From contig SFGI01000013.1 of assembly GCA_004557645.1 (NCBI GenBank), forward strand, positions 1-64,000: DNA of 64,000 nt, read 5' to 3'. Numbering within the stretch: the first letter of the stretch is position 1; each line of letters starts with the position of its first letter. The stretch comes from [Eubacterium] saphenum. GTDB taxonomy: Bacteria > Bacillota > Clostridia > Lachnospirales > Anaerotignaceae. A program made the position numbers and the translations under genes. Shown in pieces: positions 26,084-35,217 of this stretch. A model generated the notes under the pieces. The model was given only the letters and a program-made list of their open reading frames with translations. It was not told where the DNA came from and did not search any database.

Positions 26084-26347
26084 TTAGAATTTTTCCCAAT
26101 ACTGCTTCACACTGCCTTCGATGATGGCATCCATATAGGAATCCGCCATTTCGAAAATTTCTTCTTCATCCTTGATCTTCAGGGAAACGCCGCCCTTATC
26201 CACGACGATATCTTTCTTTTTCCCCTTATTTTTTTCCACCCATTCCTTGAATTCCTTTTCCCATCTTGCGGCAGTCTGTTCCGCATCCTCATAGCAAAGG
26301 AGTTCGTCTCTTACGTTTTCGATGACTTCCTGTATTTTCAGCTTCAT
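26084..26347 (-). CDS. Hypothetical small acidic protein
   Basis: 87 residues from the ATG at 26347 (AAAGGAGA eight bases before; an ATG six bases upstream is too close). Not recognised. Highly charged and helical: 'EDAEQTAARWEKEFKEWVEKNKGKKKDIVVDKGGVSLKI' suggests a coiled segment and a basic turn. Lies between ruvB and the NimA-like gene, possibly cotranscribed. Confidence 0.65.
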   Translation of the reverse strand: MKLKIQEVIENVRDELLCYEDAEQTAARWEKEFKEWVEKNKGKKKDIVVDKGGVSLKIKDEEEIFEMADSYMDAIIEGSVKQYWEKF

Positions 26348-26378
26348 GCTCATTTCTCCTTTCATGTCTCTGGCGAAA

Positions 26379-27383
26379 TCATACCTCCGGCGGGTGCATG
26401 CCAAAATGCTCATAGCCCAGCTTGGTCACGATGCGCCCTCTGGGTGTCCGCTGGATATAACCCAACTGCAGCAGATAAGGCTCGTATACATCCTCAATGG
26501 TATCGGATTCTTCATTGATGGATGCCGCCAGGGTATCCAGCCCCACAGGTCTGCCGCCAAATTTCTCGATCATGGTCAACAGCATTTTTCGGTCTGTCTG
26601 GTCTAAGCCCATCTTGTCCACATCCAGCAGATCCAGAGCAAATCGTGCTACTTCCCCCGTGATGACACCATCATAACGCACCTGAGCAAAGTCACGGACC
26701 CGTTTCAGCATACGGTTTGCCAGTCTGGGTGTCCCTCTGGAGCGGCGGGCGATCTCTTCCGCACCGCTGTCGTCGATCTCCACCTGCAGCACCTCCGCAG
26801 AGCGCTTGATAATAATTTTTAGATTCTCCACATTATAAGGCTCCAGCCGCTGCACCACCCCGAATCTGTCCCGCAAAGGTGCCGTCAACAGACCAATTCT
26901 GGTTGTAGCGCCAATGAGGGTGAATTTCGGCAAGTCCAAACGCACAGAACGAGCCCCGGGCCCCTTGCCGATCATAATATCGATAACAAAATCCTCCATG
27001 GCGGGATACAATATTTCCTCGATCATACGGTTCAGTCTGTGAATTTCATCAATAAAGAGGATATCCCCCTCATTCAGGCTGTTCAGCACCGCCGCCATAT
27101 CCCCGGGACGCTCGATGGCAGGGCCCGATGTAGTCTTGATATTTACCCCCATCTCATGGGCGATGATATTGGATAGGGTGGTTTTCCCCAGCCCGGGAGG
27201 ACCATACAAAAGCACATGATCCAAGGCTTCCTTCCGCTGCTTCGCCGCCTCGATGAACACCCGCATATTCTCTTTTACACTTTCCTGCCCGATGTATGTT
27301 TCCAACGTGGCAGGACGCAGTTTCGGCTCCAGTTCACGGTCTTCTTCCCGCAAACCGGTGGTCAAAATCCGTCTGTTTTCCAA
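26379..27383 (-). CDS. ruvB: Holliday junction branch-migration ATPase RuvB
   Basis: 334 residues. Walker [10 protein letters not shown], Walker [12 protein letters not shown], sensor [18 protein letters not shown], and the winged-helix end ([28 protein letters not shown]...RTPRGR). A TTG at 27383, eight bases after GCAGG, gives [15 protein letters not shown], matching the family start better than the GTG at 27392. RuvA is encoded just upstream; together they migrate Holliday junctions. ruvC is not here. Confidence 0.97.
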   Translation of the reverse strand: MENRRILTTGLREEDRELEPKLRPATLETYIGQESVKENMRVFIEAAKQRKEALDHVLLYGPPGLGKTTLSNIIAHEMGVNIKTTSGPAIERPGDMAAVLNSLNEGDILFIDEIHRLNRMIEEILYPAMEDFVIDIMIGKGPGARSVRLDLPKFTLIGATTRIGLLTAPLRDRFGVVQRLEPYNVENLKIIIKRSAEVLQVEIDDSGAEEIARRSRGTPRLANRMLKRVRDFAQVRYDGVITGEVARFALDLLDVDKMGLDQTDRKMLLTMIEKFGGRPVGLDTLAASINEESDTIEDVYEPYLLQLGYIQRTPRGRIVTKLGYEHFGMHPPEV

Positions 27384-27454
27384 ATGAAACACCTGCTTTT
27401 TTCTATGTTATCCGAAAAAGGAAATGCCAGCTTCGTTGTTGCTTCCTTTTTTGC

Positions 27455-28057
27455 TTATATCATCTTTTTCAATGCCGCCTTCAAAATATCTTCTGTGGAC
27501 ATGCCTTCTGCCGCCACAGCATTGACCGCCTTGGCTGCTTCGCTGCGGCTGTAGCCCAATGCCGTCATGGCGTCGATGGCTTCAAATTTTGCGTCGCCGC
27601 CCGCGGAAGTTTCCACGATGCCCTGTACTTCCCCGCCCATGGAAAGAGCTTCTTCCGTCTTAAATTTGTCCTTCAATTCCAAAATCACCCGCTGGGCTGT
27701 CTTTCTGCCCACCCCCGGCGCCTTGGAAAGGGTCTTTACATCCTCGGAAATGATCGCCAGGATGATCTCCTGGGGGGTCAGCTGGGAAAGGAACCCCAAA
27801 GCTCCTTTGGGCCCAACGCCGCTGACTGTCAGCAGCTTATGGAACATTTCCTGTTCCTCTGCGCTGGCGAAGCCATATAAAGAAACGCCATCCTCCTTCA
27901 CGCTGAAATAAGTGAACACCTTCACCATTTCGCCGGTCTGGGGCAGTTTCGCCAATGTGGCAGGGGAAACAAAAATCTGATAACCGATACCCCCTGTTTC
28001 TATGATGATGTAGCTTTCTGCCCGCCGTTCCAGCGTGCCTTTGATATATGCGATCAT
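27455..28057 (-). CDS. ruvA: Holliday junction DNA-binding protein RuvA
   Basis: 200 residues from the ATG at 28057 (GGAGAAG before). OB-fold start MIAYIKGTLE, two helix-hairpin-helix motifs (LLTVSGVGPKGALGFL, LSKAPGVGRKTAQRV) and the C-terminal UBA-like domain (ALGYSRSEAAKAVN) that contacts RuvB. Tetramer at four-way junctions. Confidence 0.97.
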   Translation of the reverse strand: MIAYIKGTLERRAESYIIIETGGIGYQIFVSPATLAKLPQTGEMVKVFTYFSVKEDGVSLYGFASAEEQEMFHKLLTVSGVGPKGALGFLSQLTPQEIILAIISEDVKTLSKAPGVGRKTAQRVILELKDKFKTEEALSMGGEVQGIVETSAGGDAKFEAIDAMTALGYSRSEAAKAVNAVAAEGMSTEDILKAALKKMI

Positions 28058-28166
28058 GCTTCTTCTCCATTTCAAATTCTTTGTATCATATCTTTTTCAT
28101 TATATCGAATGAACCATAAAAGGGCAAGCGAACACGAACATATTTTTGTGTTTCCTTTCTCACACT

Positions 28167-28200
28167 GAAAAAGCCCCGGATCTTTCCATCCGCGGCTTTT
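28167..28200 (-). terminator. Terminator after the CarD gene
   Basis: AAAGCCGCGGAT pairs with ATCCGGGGCTTT (G-T pairs), followed by TTTTC on the minus strand. Confidence 0.82.
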
Positions 28201-28202
28201 CA

Positions 28203-28715
28203 TCATTTCTGCAATGCTTTTACCTTATCCGTAATATATCCTTCCACTTCTTCATAGGGAACGCCCAATGCCATGGAAAATTCCCGATGGAGCAATTCCT
28301 TTGCCAGCTTGCCATATTCCTGCTCTGTTTTTGCCAGCTTCCTGCCCTGTTCCATCATAGATTTTTCCTTCATATAGACCGTCTTGATGAGCTTCACCAG
28401 GTCTTCGCACTGATGGGTATCCAGACAACCCTTGTATTTCTCGCTCAAGGCACGAACATCCTGCCCCTCAAAGGCTTCTTCCCGGATCTCCGGGATTTGC
28501 GCAATCAGGTGTTCTGCCTGCTCCTTTGTCAGGATGGGGCGCATAAAAACCTTTGTGTCCAAAGGCGCATAGATGGTCCCGGAGCCAAAAACGGGAGCCA
28601 GCGTATAATATTCCTTCCCACTGCGTCCCATAGGCGTACCGACTGGAATACCAATCTCCTTGATGCGGCAAATGCCGTTATTCCCGTAAATTACATATTC
28701 ACCCTTTTGAAACAT
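28203..28715 (-). CDS. CarD family transcriptional regulator
   Basis: 170 residues. The N-terminal 'FQKGEYVIYGNNGICRIKEI' is the RNA-polymerase-interacting domain shared with transcription-repair coupling factor; the rest is a helical CarD DNA-binding domain. CarD-type proteins bind the RNAP beta subunit and stabilise open complexes. AGGAGGGG upstream of the ATG. Monocistronic by its terminator. Confidence 0.88.
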   Translation of the reverse strand: MFQKGEYVIYGNNGICRIKEIGIPVGTPMGRSGKEYYTLAPVFGSGTIYAPLDTKVFMRPILTKEQAEHLIAQIPEIREEAFEGQDVRALSEKYKGCLDTHQCEDLVKLIKTVYMKEKSMMEQGRKLAKTEQEYGKLAKELLHREFSMALGVPYEEVEGYITDKVKALQK

Positions 28716-28870
28716 CGCGCTCCCCTCCTATATCGCCTTTGGTTCATTTGCATCATAAAGAAAAGTGCAGCACACCTTGGACCTTTAGACTTTCCTTTTC
28801 CAATCATACGCTGCACTTCTATTTTATCATGTCTTACATTTACAATGCAAATGGGCATTTTCCCGAAAAA

Positions 28871-29314
28871 TCAATCCATGGCAACCACTTCGATGCCCGC
28901 TTCTTCCAAAATCGCTCTGGAAAGCTCATCGGGATATTCGCCCTTATGAACGATACGGGTGATGCCTGCATTCACCAGCATCTTGGCGCAGATGACACAA
29001 GGCTGCAGGGTGATATAGATAGTGGCACCCTCTGTGCTGACGCCGATCTTCGCCGCCTGAATGATGGCGTTCTGCTCTGCGTGCAGCGCACGGCAAAGTT
29101 CATGCCGCTGCCCGGAAGGGATATTCAGCCGCTGCCGTTCACAGCCGCCTATTTCTGTACAGTGCTTCAAGCCGGAGGGCGCACCGTTGTACCCTGTGGT
29201 AATGATGCGGTTATCCTTTACGATGACTGCCCCCACCTGTCTGCGCAGGCAGGTAGAACGGGTCTTTACGATCTCCGCGATCTGCATAAAATATTCATCC
29301 CAGCTGACTCTCAC
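28871..29314 (-). CDS. Deoxycytidylate (dCMP) deaminase, ComEB-like
   Basis: 147 residues from a GTG at 29314 (AAAGGAGG eight bases before; the longer frame to 29395 runs through a hairpin). Zinc ligands are in [12 protein letters not shown] (HAE) and [11 protein letters not shown] (PCxxC), with [12 protein letters not shown] of the dCMP deaminase family. Converts dCMP to dUMP for thymidylate synthesis. A short hairpin (29337-29349) lies just 5' of its ribosome-binding site. Confidence 0.92.
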   Translation of the reverse strand: MRVSWDEYFMQIAEIVKTRSTCLRRQVGAVIVKDNRIITTGYNGAPSGLKHCTEIGGCERQRLNIPSGQRHELCRALHAEQNAIIQAAKIGVSTEGATIYITLQPCVICAKMLVNAGITRIVHKGEYPDELSRAILEEAGIEVVAMD

Positions 29315-29464
29315 TGTAAATTCCTCCTTTTTCCGTGAGGCTCCGCCTCTCTCTTGGCGATACCCATATTCCTTTCCCCAATACACAAAAAACATTCGTT
29401 TTTCAATCTCATTTCATTTTTTCAAAAATAACACAAAACGGATATAAAAACAATATGATGCAGC

Positions 29465-29488
29465 AAAAAAGCCCCTCTAACGAGGGGC
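29465..29488 (-). terminator. Terminator after the CoA-transferase gene
   Basis: GCCCCTC/GAGGGGC, 4-base loop, TTTTTT on the minus strand. Confidence 0.88.
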
Positions 29489-29503
29489 CCATTTCAATCG
29501 ATC

Positions 29504-30811
29504 TTAAACGATCAGGTTCATTTTCTTTGCTTCGTATGTCAGTTCTTCTCTGAATTCGGGTGCAGCCAGGGAGATGATCATTTTTGCTCTTGCGCTGGCT
29601 GTCTGACCTTTCAGGCGAACGATATTGTTTTCTGTTACCAGGAAATCCACTTCGTTTTTAGATGTTGTTACGATGGAGCCGGGTGTCAGAACGGGTTTGA
29701 TCTTGGAGATTGTGCCGTTTTTCGCTGTGGAAGTCATAGCGATAAAGCCCTTGCCGCCTTTGGACATATTTGCGCCGCGCACGAAGTCTACCTGACCGCC
29801 GGAACCGCTGTAGTGGGTTGTGCCAAGGCTTTCTGCACAAACCTGACCAAACAGGTCGATTTCCACACAAGCGTTTACGGAGATGAAGTTGTCATGCTGA
29901 CCGATGACATAAGGGTTGTTTGTGTAATCTACAGGGTGCATTTCGAAAGCAGGGTTGTCATCCATGTAATCGTACATCTTTTTGGTACCCCAAGCCAGTG
30001 TTGCAACCGTCTTACCCACGTTGATGGGCTTCTTCATGTTGGTTACCGCACCGCATTCGATCAGGTCTACCATACTGTCTGTGAACATTTCTGTGTGGAT
30101 ACCCAGATCCTTTTTGTCACGCAGCAGCACGCCAACTGCATTGGGAACGCCGCCGATGCCCAGCTGCAGTGTTGCGCCGTTGGGAACTTCGTCAGCGATC
30201 ATCTGACCGATCTTCTTATCTGTATCTGTCAGAGGTGTTTCGGGCAGTGTCAGCAGTTCATGGGAAGATTCGCACAGGGCAGTTACTTCGGAAATGTGGA
30301 TCAGGTTATTCCCCATCACACGGGGCATTTTTTCGTTTACTTCCAGCAGGATGATGGCAGCTTTGCTCTTCATCACAGGTACTTCTGCCGCAGACATGCC
30401 GCATGTGAAGTAGCCGTGCTTATCCATAGGAGAAACCTCTGCATAGAATACATCCAGTCTGGGCATGCAGTCTCTCCAGTAGCCGGGAGTTGTGCTGTAG
30501 TTGTTGGGTACATAAGTATAGATACCCTGCTGTACTGCTTTTCTGCCTGCGCCGCCTGTAAACCAGGATACATAGTCATATTTGCCCTTCAGTTCAGGGT
30601 TCATGAATGCGCCGCCCTTTACAGACAGGATGCCATGGTGTTCCACCCCTGTGATCTCGCCTCTTTTTGCTCTTTCGCCAATGGCATCACAAATCATTTC
30701 GGGTTCTTCCAGGCCTGTGGGGCAGGCACAGATGTCACCGGATTTTACATACATTGCAACTTCTTCGGGTGTTTTCAGTTTTGCACGATACATTTCCTGA
30801 AATTTGCTCAT
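29504..30811 (-). CDS. Acetyl-CoA hydrolase/transferase family protein (4-hydroxybutyrate or butyrate:acetate CoA-transferase type)
   Basis: 435 residues from the ATG at 30811. Both family-1 CoA-transferase halves are present; the catalytic Glu is in GIHTEMFTDSMVDLIE and the CoA oxyanion motif GGxGGQVDF appears as SGSGGQVDFVRGA. It moves CoA between an acyl-CoA and acetate or a related acid, a central step in fermentative energy metabolism; the exact pair (4-hydroxybutyrate, butyrate, propionate) cannot be set from sequence alone. Monocistronic with its own promoter and upstream palindrome. Confidence 0.88.
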   Translation of the reverse strand: MSKFQEMYRAKLKTPEEVAMYVKSGDICACPTGLEEPEMICDAIGERAKRGEITGVEHHGILSVKGGAFMNPELKGKYDYVSWFTGGAGRKAVQQGIYTYVPNNYSTTPGYWRDCMPRLDVFYAEVSPMDKHGYFTCGMSAAEVPVMKSKAAIILLEVNEKMPRVMGNNLIHISEVTALCESSHELLTLPETPLTDTDKKIGQMIADEVPNGATLQLGIGGVPNAVGVLLRDKKDLGIHTEMFTDSMVDLIECGAVTNMKKPINVGKTVATLAWGTKKMYDYMDDNPAFEMHPVDYTNNPYVIGQHDNFISVNACVEIDLFGQVCAESLGTTHYSGSGGQVDFVRGANMSKGGKGFIAMTSTAKNGTISKIKPVLTPGSIVTTSKNEVDFLVTENNIVRLKGQTASARAKMIISLAAPEFREELTYEAKKMNLIV

Positions 30812-30913
30812 GTTCTCTCTCACCTTTCTCATTTCTTTCCATTTTTTCATTGAAAACGCAAAAGAATTCTATCTTTTTTATTCTGTGCATACAAAATACG
30901 AACTATTAAAAGT

Positions 30914-30943
30914 ATTTTAGCACAAAGAAAACCCAAAAGTAAA
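30914..30943 (-). promoter_or_regulatory. Promoter of the CoA-transferase gene
   Basis: TTTACT, 18-base spacer, TAAAAT with extended TGC, on the minus strand, about 100 bases before the start codon. Confidence 0.6.
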
Positions 30944-30965
30944 GGCAAATCCTGTTCTGTTCTTC

Positions 30966-30982
30966 AAATTGTACAACAATTT
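30966..30982. promoter_or_regulatory. Perfect palindrome upstream of the CoA-transferase promoter
   Basis: AAATTGT-ACA-ACAATTT, a 7-base inverted repeat with a 3-base centre, about 60 bases upstream of the predicted start site: a place for an activator or upstream operator. Similar to, but shorter-spaced than, a Rex box. The rest of 30,812-31,144 holds only the terminator of the next gene. Confidence 0.45.
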
Positions 30983-31033
30983 CAGAAAAATCATTCTTTT
31001 TTTGTCCTACATCATCCCTTATTGTCAGTTTCA

Positions 31034-31069
31034 CAAAAAAAGCCCGAAAGGAACACTTCCTTTCGGGCT
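31034..31069 (-). terminator. Terminator after the P-loop gene
   Basis: AGCCCGAAAGG/CCTTTCGGGCT, 7-base loop, TTTTTTT on the minus strand. Confidence 0.88.
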
Positions 31070-31144
31070 TTCATTTCTTTCTTGCTTTCCTATATTTAAA
31101 ATATTTTAAATATCGATTTTTCCTGATTTATGTGAGTCTATCCA

Positions 31145-31558
31145 TTAAATCAGGTACTGCTGTACTTCTGCGGGAAGCGCATCAGTTTTGCGGCTGATAA
31201 TCATTACCATGTCCATTTCAGCTTCCTTGGAAGTCTTATCCAGTTCCTGAATGAAGGAAATGAAATCTGCGTCGCTGATTTTGTCCATAATATGGTTCAA
31301 TCCATCAATATAAATTGTTTCAATATCGCTATTCTGAGAAAGGATACCACACACGAAACCTCTGAACACCTGTGGATTTTCCATAATGAACTTGGGTGTT
31401 TCTACGAAACGCACACTGTAGTGCAGATCATACATGTGGCTGTTGTCATCGTCTACGAATACGATGCTGCCTTTTGCTTCTTTGCTGGCTGCGTTAGCCA
31501 TATCGATCATTTTCTTTGTTTTACCTTCACCTTTTTCACCTGCAAGAATTTTAACCAT
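31145..31558 (-). CDS. Small P-loop NTPase-like protein of unknown function
   Basis: 137 residues. A Walker A-like 'AGEKGEGKTKKM' at residues 6-17 and a Walker B-like 'IETIYIDGL' near residue 80 indicate nucleotide binding, but the fold is too short for a complete AAA or kinase domain. No partner gene is adjacent. AAGGGGGAG nine bases before the ATG and its own terminator show an independent expressed gene. Confidence 0.7.
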   Translation of the reverse strand: MVKILAGEKGEGKTKKMIDMANAASKEAKGSIVFVDDDNSHMYDLHYSVRFVETPKFIMENPQVFRGFVCGILSQNSDIETIYIDGLNHIMDKISDADFISFIQELDKTSKEAEMDMVMIISRKTDALPAEVQQYLI

Positions 31559-31774
31559 TGCAATCTCCCCCTTTTATATCTGGATATTTTCTGGTGGTAT
31601 ACCTTTGGATTATTCATAATTGATCAGGAACATAAAGTGGATATCTCCTGTTACTCTTTAAATTCTCCAAAAGTCCGCGCATTCCTTCTTTTTTGCGCGC
31701 ATTTTTTACTGTTTTTTTGTTTTTGGCTTTTTTCACAAAAACGCCAATGGATTTTTATTTACTATTCCCACAAA

Positions 31775-32725
31775 TTATTTTGCTGCCTGCAGGATCAAAG
31801 CAGCTGCACCCTGGATGCCGGCATGATTGCCCAGCTTCGCCAGTGCAAAAGTTTTGTTTCTGCTGTGGGCAAAAACATTGGCCTGATATGCTTTTTCGAT
31901 CTTGTCCAGCAGGAACTGCCCTGCCCCGCAAACACCGCCGCCAATGACGATCCGCTCTGTATCTGCGATATAGATGGCATTGGCCAAGGCACTGCCCAGT
32001 CTGGCACAGACAAAATCTGTGATCTCATCCGCAAGGGCATCTCCGCCTTTTGCAGCATCCCAAAGGTCTTTGGCAGAAAGGATTTCACACTGACGCAGAA
32101 CAGAAGGCGCATCCTTTTCCGTCAGGAATCTATTCGCCATCCGCGCCATGCCTGTGGCAGAAGCATATTGTTCCAGGCAGCCCTTTTTGCCGCAGTTGCA
32201 GGCTTCCCTTTCGTAGGGATCGATAGTCATATGACCGATCTCCCCGGCAACGCCGCTGTCGCCCATCAGGATTTTTCCATCCAGCACGACGCCGCCGCCA
32301 ACGCCGGTGCCCAATGTTACCATCAGCATGCTTTTTGCCCCTGTGCCTGCGCCATAGACCGCTTCGCCCAAGGCCGCCACACGGGCATCATTGCCGATAC
32401 GCACCGGAGAAATGCCGATGATGCGTTCTGCCTCCTCTGCCAGGTTCACATCCCCCCAGCCGATATTCACCGCACCATGGAGTACACCGTCCGCCGTTAC
32501 GGGGCCGGGTGCCGCCATGCCAATGCCCAGAATATCTTCTTTTGGGATCTTTTTTTCCTGCAAACAGCTTTCCAGAGATGCTTTCACATCCTCCAAAAGC
32601 CCTGCAGGGTCACTGCCTTTTCTGGTAGGGATCTCCCAGTTAGCGGCGATGGAGCCGTCTTCCATAACCAACCCGATCTTCACCGTCGTTCCGCCGATAT
32701 CGATACCAAAACAATATCTCATCAT
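31775..32725 (-). CDS. glcK: ROK-family glucokinase
   Basis: 316 residues. The phosphate-binding FGIDIGGTTVKIG, the sugar-site Asp in RIGNDARVAALGE, GTGVGGGVVLDGK and the zinc motif CNCGKKGCLEQYAS identify a Gram-positive ROK glucokinase, phosphorylating glucose to glucose-6-phosphate. Its ATG overlaps the stop of a GNAT gene by four bases (ATGA), so the two are coupled. Confidence 0.92.
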   Translation of the reverse strand: MMRYCFGIDIGGTTVKIGLVMEDGSIAANWEIPTRKGSDPAGLLEDVKASLESCLQEKKIPKEDILGIGMAAPGPVTADGVLHGAVNIGWGDVNLAEEAERIIGISPVRIGNDARVAALGEAVYGAGTGAKSMLMVTLGTGVGGGVVLDGKILMGDSGVAGEIGHMTIDPYEREACNCGKKGCLEQYASATGMARMANRFLTEKDAPSVLRQCEILSAKDLWDAAKGGDALADEITDFVCARLGSALANAIYIADTERIVIGGGVCGAGQFLLDKIEKAYQANVFAHSRNKTFALAKLGNHAGIQGAAALILQAAK

Positions 32726-33246
32726 AGATCACCTTCATATTTATACACAATACTGTGTATCTTCTTTTTATATCTCTTGTAGGTCGTTTCATCGATGGCA
32801 GAGGGCTTCGTCATCAATTTCAGCGGAAGAACATCCTGCCCTTGGCGCATGGGCGGCTGCAGGTAGGGATATGGGTTGAACACAAATCCATGCCGCTCAT
32901 AAAACCCGATGCGTCTTTTGGTCAGCTCATCCTCCGGTTCTTCCACCTCCAGAACCGTTGGTCTGCCTTTTTCCGCCAACAAAGCGTCCAAAAGCGTTCC
33001 GCCAAAACCGCCGTTGCGGTATTCTTCTTTTACCGCAAAATGCTCGATGTATAAAAAATCTTCGATCTCCCATACAGCAAAGACCGCAGCAAATCTGTCA
33101 TCCTTTCTTACGCCGTAAAGCCGATAACAGGGCTCTGCCAGCATTGCTTTCTGCCGTTCCTTTTCCCGCAGTTCATTTACGGGAAAGGCACTTTCCAGCA
33201 GTGGAAAGATCTCATCGAAGGTCGTTTCTGTAATCCGTTCAAACAT
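32722..33246 (-). CDS. GNAT-family N-acetyltransferase
   Basis: 174 residues from the ATG at 33246 (GGAGG upstream). 'LYIEHFAVKEEYRNGGFGGTLLDALLAE' is the acetyl-CoA binding core (RNGGFGG in place of RxxGxG/A) and 'GFYERHGFVFNPYPYLQPPMRQGQ' the C-terminal strand region. Substrate unknown. First gene of a two-gene operon with glucokinase. Confidence 0.84.
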   Translation of the reverse strand: MFERITETTFDEIFPLLESAFPVNELREKERQKAMLAEPCYRLYGVRKDDRFAAVFAVWEIEDFLYIEHFAVKEEYRNGGFGGTLLDALLAEKGRPTVLEVEEPEDELTKRRIGFYERHGFVFNPYPYLQPPMRQGQDVLPLKLMTKPSAIDETTYKRYKKKIHSIVYKYEGDL

Positions 33247-33268
33247 AGTTTTCCACCTCCGCTTACAA

Positions 33269-33297
33269 AGGATACTATAAACTTGAGAAAAAAGCAA
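33269..33297 (-). promoter_or_regulatory. Promoter of the GNAT-glcK operon
   Basis: TTGCTT, 17-base spacer, TATCCT on the minus strand, directly upstream of the GGAGG of the GNAT gene. Confidence 0.6.
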
Positions 33298-33352
33298 ATC
33301 TTTCCTGAAATTCTTAAATTTTTCTAAAAACCGCCGCAAGGTCTTCTTTTTA

Positions 33353-33361
33353 TGTTATACT
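33353..33361 (+). promoter_or_regulatory. Extended -10 promoter of the stalk-protease gene
   Basis: TG-T-TATACT is a near-ideal extended -10. It would start transcription near 33367, downstream of the ATG at 33352, which argues that this ATG is not the translation start. Confidence 0.55.
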
Positions 33362-33384
33362 TGTCTGCAAAGAAAAGAAAGGAT

Positions 33385-34656
33385 GTGATCCCACTGAAAC
33401 GACTTCTGAGAGGCGCGGTCCTCTTTCTTTTATTATGCACCTGTTTCCTGCATACCGCCTCGGCAGCATCCATCCGCATCACCCTGGATGGTAAGGCTGT
33501 CTCCTTCGATGCAGCACCTTTCATCGAAAATGACCGGGTACTGGTGCCTGTCCGCGGCATTTTGGAATCTCTGGGCTATACGGTCCAATGGCAGGAAGAT
33601 GTGCAGACTGTCCTTGCCCGCAGCGAGGATGTAACCATTTCTCTGCCCATCAACAGCAAGACTGCCACCGTTAACGGCAAGAGCGTCTCCATAGATGCTC
33701 CGGCGAAGATCAAAAACGAACGCAGCTTCGTCCCTCTCCGCTTCCTAGCGGAATACAGCGGTGCAGAGGTCACCTGGAACGGCAGTACCTCCACCGTCGC
33801 CATCCAGACGAAACATGATCCCGCAGCCCAGAGCATCAAGGATTCTGTGGTCTATATCCAGACCAATAAAATGCAGGGCAGCGGCGTGATCCTGTCCGCT
33901 GACGGCATCATTGCCACCAATTTTCATGTGATCGAAAAGGCTTCTGTGGCCCAATTCGTCTTTCAGGATGGTTCCATCTATCAGGGCAAGACCACTGTGA
34001 TAGGGCTTTCCCCGGAAGAAGATATCGCCATCTTGAAAATCGAGAAAAATGGATTGATTCCTGCTTCTGTCTCCACCAGCTTCAGTGTCGGGGAAGCAGT
34101 CACCGCCATCGGCTCTCCCAGTGGGCAGCGAAATAAAGCCACCACCGGCGTGATCACGGGATACGATCAGGATGTGATCTCCTCCTCCGCAGTCATTGCT
34201 CAGGGCAGCAGCGGCGGCGGTCTGTTCAACAGTAAAGGGCAGCTCATCGGCATGTCCTGCTCCTTCAGCAATGACCAGTATCTTTCCATTCCCATTTCCA
34301 AGGTGCTGCAGGTACCCCAAACCCTCTCCAAGCCCCTGATCGAAATGAGAAATTATTCCTACACCCCCCACGGGCCCCAAAACCTGCGCTATACCGTAAA
34401 AGATGGTTATGCTTATGTTTCCTGGTCTCCTGTGTATGGTGCGGATTACTATTATGTTTCCATTTCCTATTATGCCAACGGCCCCTTCAAACGCCTGCAA
34501 AATAAAGCCCTGGGCGGGGAAATATGGTATTGGGGCTATCCCCAGTGCTTTGGTATTACCATCAATCGGGATCACCCCTTCTATCTGAAGGTTTCCGCCG
34601 TGGTGGATGGCACAGTCACCGCGGAAAGCAATGTTTTGAAAGTATATACAAAATAA
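33385..34656 (+). CDS. Secreted trypsin-like (S1C) serine protease with stalk domain
   Basis: 423 residues if GTG at 33385 starts (an in-frame CTG at 33394 has better spacing to AAAGGA; an ATG at 33352 appears to lie upstream of the transcript). A signal peptide (LLRGAVLFLLLCTCFLHTASA) is followed by a copper-amine-oxidase-type stalk domain (DRVLVPVRGILESLGY, ERSFVPLRFLAEYSG), then a DegP-like protease with His in ATNFHVIE, Asp in EEDIAILKI and Ser in AQGSSGGGLFN, and a C-terminal fibronectin-III-like domain (AYVSWSPVYGADYYYVSISYY). No PDZ domain. An exported surface protease of unknown target. Confidence 0.87.
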   Translation: MIPLKRLLRGAVLFLLLCTCFLHTASAASIRITLDGKAVSFDAAPFIENDRVLVPVRGILESLGYTVQWQEDVQTVLARSEDVTISLPINSKTATVNGKSVSIDAPAKIKNERSFVPLRFLAEYSGAEVTWNGSTSTVAIQTKHDPAAQSIKDSVVYIQTNKMQGSGVILSADGIIATNFHVIEKASVAQFVFQDGSIYQGKTTVIGLSPEEDIAILKIEKNGLIPASVSTSFSVGEAVTAIGSPSGQRNKATTGVITGYDQDVISSSAVIAQGSSGGGLFNSKGQLIGMSCSFSNDQYLSIPISKVLQVPQTLSKPLIEMRNYSYTPHGPQNLRYTVKDGYAYVSWSPVYGADYYYVSISYYANGPFKRLQNKALGGEIWYWGYPQCFGITINRDHPFYLKVSAVVDGTVTAESNVLKVYTK

Positions 34657-34669
34657 ATTTTTCTAAAAC

Positions 34670-34715
34670 AAAAAGACAACCTATTTTTCCATACAGGATC
34701 GTAGGTTGTCTTTTT
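34670..34715. terminator. Bidirectional terminator between stalk protease and ybaK
   Basis: AAAAAGACAACCTA/TAGGTTGTCTTTTT with an 18-base loop; T-runs on both strands serve the convergent genes. Confidence 0.85.
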
Positions 34716-34724
34716 CTTTGCTTG

Positions 34725-35204
34725 TTATGCCATTTCTTTCGTCACGTCCGCCTCGGTGGCTTCCGTGTATCGGATCAGATCGTTGGGATCAAGAATGATC
34801 TGTTCCCCCCTTACCCCCGCGCTGACAGCGATCTCATCGAACAAGATGCAGGTCTCATCGATGAAGGTGGGGTATTTTTTCTTCATCCCAATGGGGGAAC
34901 AGCCGCCGCGGATATATCCCGTCAGTCCCAGCAGTTCCTTCATATGGGTCATTTCAACTTTTTTATTTTTAGATACGACAGCCGCCTTTTTCAAGTCCAG
35001 CTCCATATCCACAGGGATACAAAAAACATTGATCCCCGTTTTATCTCCTCTCGTCACCAGGGTCTTGAACACCTGCTCCGGTGCCATGCCCACCTGCTCC
35101 GCCGCATGGAGCCCCGAAAGGTTCGATTCATCATATTCATATTCCGCTGTGCGGTAAGGGATGCCCGCTGCTTCCAGCAGACGCATCACATTGGTCTTTG
35201 TCAT
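34725..35204 (-). CDS. ybaK: YbaK/EbsC family Cys-tRNA(Pro) deacylase
   Basis: 159 residues from the ATG at 35204 (AAGGTG upstream). 'EQVFKTLVTRGD' with the conserved Lys, 'DMELDLKKAAVV' and 'GYIRGGCSPIGMKKKYPTFIDE' are the YbaK signature. It hydrolyses Cys mischarged on tRNA-Pro. Lies 13 bases after the lipoprotein gene, same strand, likely cotranscribed. Confidence 0.93.
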   Translation of the reverse strand: MTKTNVMRLLEAAGIPYRTAEYEYDESNLSGLHAAEQVGMAPEQVFKTLVTRGDKTGINVFCIPVDMELDLKKAAVVSKNKKVEMTHMKELLGLTGYIRGGCSPIGMKKKYPTFIDETCILFDEIAVSAGVRGEQIILDPNDLIRYTEATEADVTKEMA

Positions 35205-35217
35205 AAAAAGCACCTTC

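Noticed and set aside
30966..30982. Rex box
   Set aside because: The half-sites are too close together and lack the TTGTGA/TCACAA pattern.
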